Shown here piece by piece: positions 16,047-21,824 of a DNA stretch of 22,564 nt (position 1 is the first letter of the stretch; each line of letters starts with the position of its first letter). The position numbers and the translations under genes were made by a program. Origin of the DNA: CAYSBE01 sp046309355 (GTDB lineage: Bacteria; Bacteroidota; Bacteroidia; UKL13-3); the NCBI GenBank assembly GCA_046309355.1, contig JBKCPL010000055.1, forward strand, positions 1 through 22,564, given 5' to 3'. The notes beneath the pieces were generated by a model. It had not been told where the DNA came from. It did not search any database and saw only the letters and a program-made list of their open reading frames with translations.

Positions 16047-17753
16047 ATGTTTCGTGCTTTATTATTTCTGTTACTTTTTCCTCCTTTCCTAGGTAAGGGT
16101 ATGCTTGCCAAGCAACAGTCCATGTGGTTTACGGGCTTTCATTATGATGCCCCATTATTGTTATCAAAACCTGAAGCATATTGGAAAATACGTATAAATC
16201 ATTGCTTTGGGATTAAAAAGTTTTTTGCCTTAATAGATTTAGCAAACCACCATTGGTTGAAGCGCTCCTTTAACAGATGCGATAGCACAATAGAAATAGC
16301 AGGAAATTATGCAAAAGAGTATTTATCCTCTTTAACAAGAGATACATTGATAATACAAACAGCTCATTTCAGGTGGGAAAGGGCGCTTTTTGCAGGTAAA
16401 TGGAAGTTAGCGTTGTATAGGGCTGCCCAAATGAAAAACCTGCCAGAGAATCCATTGAAAGACATTCTAATTACCTATCAACAATTTATTACAATGGCAA
16501 AAGGTGATGTGGTATTCATAGAAGCCGATAATCCGATATTGAAAAAACTAACGAGTGATTTAGTCCGCATTGGATACATCCGCATGGCAATTACAATGGC
16601 AATATTACAGCGAAGAATAAATCCAAATAACTTATCTGATATTAACTATATAATGCAAATCTTACCTAAAGAGCTAAACGGGTATATGTTGATACACGAA
16701 CATTATTCTGAATTAAACTTAGAAAAGGACAAACTATTAAAAATAATACCACACATTGACACAAATGATTACGTAAGTCTATTCAAAGTTGAAGTGGAGC
16801 TCGCCAGATTTTATGCTAGAGAAAAAAATACAGAAGAGTTTCTGAAACACATATACACAACAAAGAAACTAACAACATACTTAGCAGATGTAGACGTAGA
16901 TAATCATTACACAGGAGTAATAAAAGAAGTTAAACGGTCAGGTTTAATATCTGATGATATTTATTCAAAGTTACGGCTAACTAATACATATGAGTGGAAA
17001 CAGGAGGTAAGGCGAATGTTATATTTTAGCTACAACAACAAGCGCATAAAAGCAGTAAATGACGAGTATATTGAACAAATCAGAAAAAACAAACAATTAC
17101 TTATTTTACTTTCGTTTATACTTATCGCTTTAGCTGTTACATCGCTATATCTTGTAAAATCTTTTAAAGAAATCAAGCAACTCAACACGTACCGACATCA
17201 TTTTCTTCATGTATTATCGCATGATTTAAATGCAACATTATTGAGCCTTGAACAGAACGTAAATTCTGGTAATATCAACTTCAATAAAACACTTTTGATG
17301 GAACACCGAATGATTCTGGACGACACCCTACAATGGGCCTATTATGCACAGGAAAGTAAAAGAATTACTAAAGAGATGTGCAGTTTATCTGACTTGATGC
17401 ATGAGGTGGTGGAACAGATGCAAGGGCTCATAATACAAAAGAAAATTATAGTGAAATGGCTGAACGATGAAGATGCTGAAGTGGTATTGAATAAAAATGC
17501 CATGCTGGTTACCTTACGAAATATGATATTGAATGCGGTGAAGCATAATACAATAAGCGGCTATATTCATATACATGTATATGCCAATCGGGTATGTATT
17601 GCCAACAGTACAGGGCAAAAGCAACACCTACAAACGGGCACAGGGAGCTTTTTGATCAATCATTTTACTAAAATAAATAACGCTACATACACCCTCAAGG
17701 TACAGGATGGCGTTGCCCAAAGTGAAATTACACTTTCCAATATCAAAGGGTAG
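16047..17753 (+). CDS. Atypical membrane sensor histidine kinase, divergent partner of the LytTR regulator
   Basis: A 568-residue protein with a hydrophobic N-terminus (about 2-16, likely a signal peptide), a helical extracytoplasmic region of about 330 residues that looks TPR-like, and one membrane helix (350-371). A short helical region carries H392 in FLHVLSHDLNATLLSLEQ, in the place of a phosphoacceptor. The C-terminal ATPase-like domain keeps an N box (LRNMILNAVKHN, N492/N496) and a G2-like GTGSFLI (531-537). The G1 aspartate motif DxGxG is absent; CIANSTG (517-523) occupies that place. The usual proline after the phosphoacceptor is also missing. It may be a low-activity kinase, a phosphatase, or signal through other contacts. 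The composition is AT-rich (16 of 60 bases G+C in a counted stretch). Confidence 0.8.
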   Translation: MFRALLFLLLFPPFLGKGMLAKQQSMWFTGFHYDAPLLLSKPEAYWKIRINHCFGIKKFFALIDLANHHWLKRSFNRCDSTIEIAGNYAKEYLSSLTRDTLIIQTAHFRWERALFAGKWKLALYRAAQMKNLPENPLKDILITYQQFITMAKGDVVFIEADNPILKKLTSDLVRIGYIRMAITMAILQRRINPNNLSDINYIMQILPKELNGYMLIHEHYSELNLEKDKLLKIIPHIDTNDYVSLFKVEVELARFYAREKNTEEFLKHIYTTKKLTTYLADVDVDNHYTGVIKEVKRSGLISDDIYSKLRLTNTYEWKQEVRRMLYFSYNNKRIKAVNDEYIEQIRKNKQLLILLSFILIALAVTSLYLVKSFKEIKQLNTYRHHFLHVLSHDLNATLLSLEQNVNSGNINFNKTLLMEHRMILDDTLQWAYYAQESKRITKEMCSLSDLMHEVVEQMQGLIIQKKIIVKWLNDEDAEVVLNKNAMLVTLRNMILNAVKHNTISGYIHIHVYANRVCIANSTGQKQHLQTGTGSFLINHFTKINNATYTLKVQDGVAQSEITLSNIKG

Positions 17754-17830
17754 TTTTAAAGCTGCCCTAGCCATGCTGCTTAACTTGTCGAAAACCCTTA
17801 TTCGCTGAGCAAAAAAGTCGCTTTGTTGAA

Positions 17831-17838
17831 TATATTTG
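17831..17838 (+). promoter_or_regulatory. Candidate -7 element (TATATTTG) upstream of the 17889 gene
   Basis: An exact match to the Bacteroidota -7 consensus TAnnTTTG lies 50 bases before the ATG at 17889. No good TTTG was found at the matching -33 distance, so support is limited. The surrounding 135-base gap (17754-17888) holds no other feature that I can defend. Confidence 0.3.
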
Positions 17839-17888
17839 GGTGGGTTGGTTGTGCAATGTAGCTTGCGTTTGATAAACATTATAGCATA

Positions 17889-18410
17889 ATGCATAAATTA
17901 GTTACGCTTCACCAAAAACGAATAAGTAAAACATGTATAGGAACTAATTCTACACATAGTAGTTTAGCAGCCGGTGGTTTAAACACTATTCGTAAAAATT
18001 TGTGTCTTATCATTGATTTAAATGATGTAGCATCTTGTAAAAATGATTTAGATTTTAAAGTAATGCTTGACTCTTTTACAAGTAAATTAAAACAGAAGAT
18101 AAGCATACCAGTGAATCAACAGCACTGGGGCATTTGCCGTAAAGCTATAAATCTTTACTTAAGAGATTGTTATTATAATAAAGTATTAAATGAGCATTTT
18201 AAGCTTGATAAAATTGCTTCTTTTTTAGAGTCGCCAATTGATAGTTTGGCTATGAAAAGCTTGAGCCAACACACTTCTACTGTAATGAAAACAGCAATAA
18301 AAATGCTTAACAAAACTACACATCACGAATGGCAAAAAGCAGCAACATTGTTTTCAAAAGCAAATGGTTTAGCTAATAGAGTGGATGCAGACTTGTTGAT
18401 TTATGAATAA
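17889..18410 (+). CDS. Hypothetical protein, unrecognised, low GC
   Basis: A 173-residue, basic, probably soluble protein; no signal peptide or membrane helix is visible. The N-terminal 30 residues are polar and low in conservation-type signal. The middle (about 75-125) is a helical core, WGICRKAINLYLRDCYYN followed by FLESPIDSLAMKSL. This has the look of a conserved family (Trp, Arg-Lys, Asn-Leu-x-Leu-Arg, then a Pro-Ile-Asp-Ser turn), but I cannot name it. The end (ANRVDADLLIYE) follows a helix containing HHEWQKAATLF. No catalytic triad or metal motif is evident. It begins the run of unknown genes in the AT-rich segment, 135 bases after the kinase gene. The next gene starts 18 bases later, so the two are likely co-transcribed. 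Confidence 0.6.
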   Translation: MHKLVTLHQKRISKTCIGTNSTHSSLAAGGLNTIRKNLCLIIDLNDVASCKNDLDFKVMLDSFTSKLKQKISIPVNQQHWGICRKAINLYLRDCYYNKVLNEHFKLDKIASFLESPIDSLAMKSLSQHTSTVMKTAIKMLNKTTHHEWQKAATLFSKANGLANRVDADLLIYE

Positions 18411-18428
18411 GAAAGTAATTTATTTATT

Positions 18429-19202
18429 ATGAGCTTGATTGAAAAATACAAAATAAACAATAGGGATTTATATATAATATCCTTAATAGAAGCTAAGAAG
18501 AAAAGAGCAGGCTTTATTGAAAAAGAAAAACTAAAAGCATCCGCACTATCTGTTCTCAAACCTTACAATGTTAAGTTTTTTGATATTGGTATTCTTTTGA
18601 ACGAAATTAAGAAGAATAATTACCATCTGTCACTAGATAATAACTTTTCATTAGAAGAGAAAAAAGAAATAGAAGATTCAATACAAACTAATAATAATGT
18701 AAAAAACTTTTACATAGATTGGTGGAAATCCAAAAGTAAAAAACAAAAGATATTCTACGTATTAATCTTTACCGCTACAGTTGGTTTTTTATATGGAATA
18801 TTTTCATCAAACAGTATCAATCCAGATTTAATTATCGATAAAAAATGGGTGGGAGAAGATTCATACGTAGCTCTTGGGATGTCCTATGATGCAGAAATTA
18901 CACTTCAAATCAATAAGAACGAAAATGGTTATCAATACAAAATCAAAAGGGTTGTATATGAGAATGGTGTATATGTTGATGAACTTAATTATCAGGGGTC
19001 AATGAATCCCAAAATTAAAGTCTTTAAAAAGACAATTGATGGTCCCACTAAAATCTATCTTGAAGACAAATTATGGATGACCGATGATGGAAAAATTGGA
19101 GTTGTAATACCTAAAAATGGAAATCTTTTACAACAAGGCAATCCTAATGAATTTATAGAAATCAGGCTGATGGGTAACAACCATGTAATCAGAATGCATT
19201 AA
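18429..19202 (+). CDS. Hypothetical single-pass membrane protein with C-terminal beta-rich domain
   Basis: A 257-residue protein without a recognised family. Residues 1-100 are charged and helical, cytoplasmic by the positive-inside rule (SKSKKQK precedes the membrane helix). A single transmembrane helix spans about 108-126 (IFYVLIFTATVGFLYGIF). The outer part (about 135-257) is strand-rich: KKWVGEDSYVALGMSYDAEI, YQYKIKRVVYENGVYV, and then short strands to FIEIRLMGNNHV. This has the look of a small beta-barrel or lipocalin-like ligand domain (inference). It is very AT-rich (10 of 60 bases G+C at its start) and lies 18 bases after the preceding unknown gene. The architecture of cytoplasmic helical part, one helix and outer beta domain would suit an anti-sigma or sensor-like role, but nothing proves it. 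Confidence 0.65.
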   Translation: MSLIEKYKINNRDLYIISLIEAKKKRAGFIEKEKLKASALSVLKPYNVKFFDIGILLNEIKKNNYHLSLDNNFSLEEKKEIEDSIQTNNNVKNFYIDWWKSKSKKQKIFYVLIFTATVGFLYGIFSSNSINPDLIIDKKWVGEDSYVALGMSYDAEITLQINKNENGYQYKIKRVVYENGVYVDELNYQGSMNPKIKVFKKTIDGPTKIYLEDKLWMTDDGKIGVVIPKNGNLLQQGNPNEFIEIRLMGNNHVIRMH

Positions 19203-19244
19203 AAAATAATCAAATTAATAGTTGTTGGTTTTTAAAGCAGTTTA

Positions 19245-19272
19245 GTACTTATTAAAAACATACTGTAAGTAC
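19245..19272. repeat. Inverted repeat in the gap before the four-helix membrane protein gene
   Basis: GTACTTA (19245-19251) and TAAGTAC (19266-19272) form a perfect 7-bp inverted repeat around 14 bases. There is no T-run typical of a terminator. It may be an operator or a weak hairpin in the 133-base gap 19203-19335. The adjoining nonamer TTTAGTACT (19241-19249) recurs at 19842-19850 before the next gene. Confidence 0.45.
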
Positions 19273-19335
19273 CCAATTTAAAAATTCTAAATCAAGGAAA
19301 ATAAATACCCTTATTATAAACTGAATTTTATTTTT

Positions 19336-19803
19336 ATGGAAAATATATATTTTAGAAAATCTCTTGTTATTTTAACTATTATTCTCATATTAGATAAGCT
19401 AATATTCCGTTATCAGCACATAGACCATTGGAGTATTAGTCAAGTATTTATGGAGTTAATCAATGTTTTCGTTTTAATTACTACCATATTATTGGTAAGA
19501 AAATGGGGGGATAAGACATCAAATAACGAAACAATACAGATTGATGGTAAACCATCATCTAATCAAGATATTACTATAGGTCAATGGTTAATAAATTACC
19601 TTATTTTGATGATTCCTATTGTTGGTATTGTTTTCTTGGTGATTTGGGCGAATGATAAAGACAATTCCAATAAGTCTAATTGGGCAAAGGCCACATTAAT
19701 ATGGATAGGTATAGCATTTTTTGTTTCTCTTTTTATCAGTTTCGTTGTTTGGAAAATGTATTTTGATAAATTTCGTGACTACGAATATAATTACTACAAG
19801 TAA
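19336..19803 (+). CDS. Small integral membrane protein with four predicted helices
   Basis: A 155-residue protein with hydrophobic stretches at about 8-25, 37-55, 83-104 and 118-140, and a charged Tyr-rich tail (FRDYEYNYYK). The third and fourth helices frame the pattern QWLINYLILMIPIVGIVFLV, then IWANDKDNSNKSNWAKATLIW. I recall such a pattern (polar loop with N/K-rich turn after a proline-kinked helix) from small uncharacterised membrane proteins of many bacteria, but it has no function assigned to it. It is extremely AT-rich (9 of 60 bases G+C across the start). It has its own 133-base upstream region, so it may be transcribed separately from the 18429 gene. No transport signature or catalytic residue was found. 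Confidence 0.65.
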   Translation: MENIYFRKSLVILTIILILDKLIFRYQHIDHWSISQVFMELINVFVLITTILLVRKWGDKTSNNETIQIDGKPSSNQDITIGQWLINYLILMIPIVGIVFLVIWANDKDNSNKSNWAKATLIWIGIAFFVSLFISFVVWKMYFDKFRDYEYNYYK

Positions 19804-19824
19804 GGGGTAATATGATATAAAAGA

Positions 19825-19839
19825 GACATTTAGAATGTC
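19825..19839. repeat. Short perfect hairpin/palindrome GACATT-TAG-AATGTC
   Basis: Two 6-base arms separated by three bases, in the 75-base gap between the four-helix membrane protein gene and the secreted-protein gene. The T-run expected of a terminator is missing (GATTTAG follows), so it may be an operator half-site pair or an mRNA-processing hairpin. Confidence 0.45.
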
Positions 19840-19861
19840 GATTTAGTACTGATCTAATGAG

Positions 19862-19869
19862 CCCCCCCC
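19862..19869 (+). repeat. C8 homopolymer tract just upstream of the secreted-protein gene
   Basis: Eight consecutive C in otherwise AT-rich DNA, ending 9 bases before the ATG at 19879 and so in the leader or ribosome-entry zone. Such tracts are prone to slippage, and length change here would alter leader spacing and not the reading frame. Confidence 0.7.
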
Positions 19870-19878
19870 AAAGGTTAA

Positions 19879-20790
19879 ATGAAAATGAACCACATGAAGT
19901 CTATACGCTTACAGTTTTGTGTGCTATTTGCTTTATTTCAAATACCCCAAACTTATGCTCAAGAAAAAAGACCAATTCAGCTAGACACTTCAGATTTTTT
20001 AAATTCATATTTTCTTAGCCCCAGCTTTAAATCAGCCTCTACTATGTTTAAGATAAGACTTGCAAAAGTTGTTGTTGGTGCACAAATAGAATGTAATAGG
20101 AATTCTTCCCGAGAAAATCAGAAGATGATGGTATATCAGATTACCTCAAATGAAATTGATAATCCTAATTCCGATTATGAGAGTGACAATATTATTATTC
20201 CCGAATTCGTAGCTTATCTTCCTGAGATACTTGATATTTCAGATATCGAATTTTATAATTCAGTTCCGGGTAGGAAAATAACTTCCGAGAGTTCATTTTT
20301 GGACGTCTCGCAAAAGTCATCTGTAGATTCCTTCAACGCTGGTATCCCTCAATTTAATGTTTTGAAAAACAAACTTTTCACGATACAACATAAAGATAAG
20401 GACGAAGAGTCGTTTGTTATTACTGCATCATATGATACAATGCTTTTGAATAATGGTAATATTACACTTTCTGTTAGCCTTGCAAATGAGAATATTTCAG
20501 ACAAGAGCAAAAATATGCTTTGGCGCTTTTTTGTACTCCAAGATAATGCTTTTTTAGCACTCAGCTACAGTCAATTAATAAGATTGGGGTTGCCACTCAT
20601 CCCATTAAATCAATTTAGCGAATTAAATGAGCAAGGGGTGCTCAATTTTTTTTATAATAAAAACATACCATATGACCCCATTTTTGATGCGGCAGGCGGT
20701 TTATACTTATCACGTAAAAGCAATCCCTTAGGTAATCAACTTGACCCTGAGAGCTTAATTTATTTATTTAAAATAGACGTACTTGAATAA
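19879..20790 (+). CDS. Secreted/periplasmic hypothetical protein, unrecognised
   Basis: A 303-residue protein with a good signal peptide; cleavage is likely after TYA (residue 27). Two starts are possible: ATG at 19879, or the internal Met at residue 6 (MKSIRL), which would give a more typical 22-residue signal. There is no lipobox cysteine, no T9SS sorting tail and no known domain. The mature part is mixed, with a central strand-rich section (FVITASYDTMLLNNG, then ITLSVSLANENIS) and a C-terminal segment FIDVL-like ending YLFKIDVLE. It is AT-rich like its neighbours. The ending AAGGLYLSRKSNPLGNQLDP is Gly/Pro-rich and could be a loop. Function is unknown; the setting beside two unknown membrane proteins suggests an envelope role (inference). 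Confidence 0.62.
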   Translation: MKMNHMKSIRLQFCVLFALFQIPQTYAQEKRPIQLDTSDFLNSYFLSPSFKSASTMFKIRLAKVVVGAQIECNRNSSRENQKMMVYQITSNEIDNPNSDYESDNIIIPEFVAYLPEILDISDIEFYNSVPGRKITSESSFLDVSQKSSVDSFNAGIPQFNVLKNKLFTIQHKDKDEESFVITASYDTMLLNNGNITLSVSLANENISDKSKNMLWRFFVLQDNAFLALSYSQLIRLGLPLIPLNQFSELNEQGVLNFFYNKNIPYDPIFDAAGGLYLSRKSNPLGNQLDPESLIYLFKIDVLE

Positions 20791-20883
20791 AAATAGAATA
20801 TGATATAGATTATATTTCGCAGAACGTGTATCTCCAATCATTTCTTATTTTATACCTCATTTTATTGCGTTAAATTTAGGACT

Positions 20884-21222
20884 ATGAAATTATGCTTATC
20901 CATTTTTTACATCTTCGTACTTACAAAAACTACTGCATCCGCCCAAACCATTTTTACGGTTAATTATTCTTCGCAGGCAGAGATAAAAGTGTTTGCGGTA
21001 AACCATGAAAGTCAGGCTGATTTAGTGGTGTACAAAGCCAAATATAAAAGCGAAGCAAAAGGAAACGAGGGCTTGTGGCACTTTGTGGAATACCAATCGC
21101 AAGCAGATAAGAAGATTTATTTTGTGAAGTATAAGTCGCAGGCCGACTTGCTTATTTATCTTACTACTAGTAAAAATGAGGCAGGATGGCGAACAAGACG
21201 CAAACAGCATTTGCTTTATTAA
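20884..21222 (+). CDS. DUF6150-family secreted repeat protein
   Basis: A 112-residue protein. A signal peptide (about 1-20, cleaved near ASA-Q) leads into about six imperfect repeats of near 13 residues: TVNYSSQAEIKVF (25-37), AVNHESQADLVVY (38-50), a longer third (51-67), VEYQSQADKKIYF (68-80), VKYKSQADLLIYL (81-93), and a final SKNEAGW. The consensus is V-x-Y-x-S-Q-A-D, two or three residues, V/I-Y/F. I recall this as the DUF6150 pattern of Bacteroidota; its function is undescribed. The repeats alternate beta strands with a conserved SQAD turn, suggesting a small solenoid or curli-like sheet (inference). GC content is nearer the genome norm. The stop codon directly abuts the stop of convergent paaD, with no spacing. 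Confidence 0.8.
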   Translation: MKLCLSIFYIFVLTKTTASAQTIFTVNYSSQAEIKVFAVNHESQADLVVYKAKYKSEAKGNEGLWHFVEYQSQADKKIYFVKYKSQADLLIYLTTSKNEAGWRTRRKQHLLY

Positions 21223-21708
21223 CTACACCACCGGCTTAAATCCTTCAAAGGCCTGTAAGCAGTTGTTGCAGTAATGCATGCTGCGGCAAAGTGTAGGCCC
21301 AAAGGGCGATTTCATTTCGGTGTTTTTGCTGCCGCAAAAAGGGCATTCTGTGTGTTCCAATAATTCTTGTGTTACTTCTCCCTGATGTTTTACAGGAGGT
21401 GCCAAGCCGTGTTTTTTCAAACACATCAGCCCACGTGCGGTGAGTTTATTGCTGTCCCACGGTTTGTCGAATGTGGTTACAACTTCTACAGTTTCAATAC
21501 CCATTTCTTTCAACCTTTCAGCCACCATGTTTTCCATCATTTTTATGGCCGGGCATCCGGTAAATGTAGGAGTCATTTCCACAAATACATTGCTTTCGCC
21601 ACGCACTTCTACCTTGGTAATAATACCCATATCCACCATACTCAATGTAGGTATTTCGGGGTCTTTAACCACCTCAAGGGCTTGCCATATTTGGGCTTCG
21701 GTTAGCAT
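21223..21708 (-). CDS. paaD: 1,2-phenylacetyl-CoA epoxidase subunit PaaD
   Basis: The fourth protein of the PaaABCDE system, which epoxidises phenylacetyl-CoA in aerobic phenylacetate breakdown. The 161-residue sequence starts with a MIP18/DUF59-like domain (about 5-100), with VKDPEIPTLSMVDMGII and TFTGCPA (48-54), the region implicated in metal-cluster handling. A C-terminal zinc-ribbon-like part follows: C122-x2-C125 in ECPFCGS, C141, and C147-x2-C150 in YCNNC. PaaD is required in vivo and is thought to help mature the di-iron oxygenase or its Fe-S partner. It follows paaC on the same strand across a 116-base spacer, unusually wide for this operon. paaE is not seen downstream; instead the DUF6150 gene converges from the other side. 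Confidence 0.93.
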   Translation of the reverse strand: MLTEAQIWQALEVVKDPEIPTLSMVDMGIITKVEVRGESNVFVEMTPTFTGCPAIKMMENMVAERLKEMGIETVEVVTTFDKPWDSNKLTARGLMCLKKHGLAPPVKHQGEVTQELLEHTECPFCGSKNTEMKSPFGPTLCRSMHYCNNCLQAFEGFKPVV

Positions 21709-21714
21709 TTTTTA

Positions 21715-21742
21715 AATTACAAGGTTATTGAATTACAAGGTT
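21715..21742. repeat. Direct repeat AATTACAAGGTT in the paaC-paaD spacer
   Basis: Two perfect 12-base copies, at 21715-21726 and 21731-21742, offset by 16 bases. They sit next to the larger inverted repeat of the same spacer, just before the paaD start codon on the minus strand. Confidence 0.8.
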
Positions 21743-21810
21743 TAGAAAGTTGAAAAGATTAGAAGGTTGCTTTGATTAGTCAATAACTTTCTAACCTTTC
21801 AACCTTCTAA
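21742..21810. repeat. Near-palindromic intergenic repeat between paaC and paaD
   Basis: A left arm of about 28 bases starting TTAGAAAGTTG (21742-21769) and a right arm of about 26 bases starting AACTTTCTAACC (21785-21810) are imperfect reverse complements, with about 15 bases in between. Each arm also repeats itself (TTAGAARGTTGAAA-type units). It would form a long hairpin in the paaCD transcript. Repeats of this composition occur in Bacteroidota intergenic DNA (from recall); here its position in the middle of an operon is notable. Confidence 0.75.
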
Positions 21811-21824
21811 CTTTAAAATCCCTC

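Noticed and set aside
17754..17888. Possible small RNA in the gap before the 17889 gene
   Set aside because: No stable stem with a T-run was found; only a -7-like element is supportable.
17628..17894. Minus-strand frame of 88 codons spanning the kinase end and the following gap
   Set aside because: Half of it is antisense to the kinase C-terminus, it looks low-complexity, and there is no supporting promoter or family.
21022..21210. Minus-strand frame opposite the DUF6150 gene
   Set aside because: It is a mirror of the repeat-rich coding sequence on the other strand.
20884..21222. CRISPR-like periodicity in the DUF6150 gene
   Set aside because: The periodicity is about 39 bases, in frame and degenerate at the DNA level, with no spacers; it reflects protein repeats.
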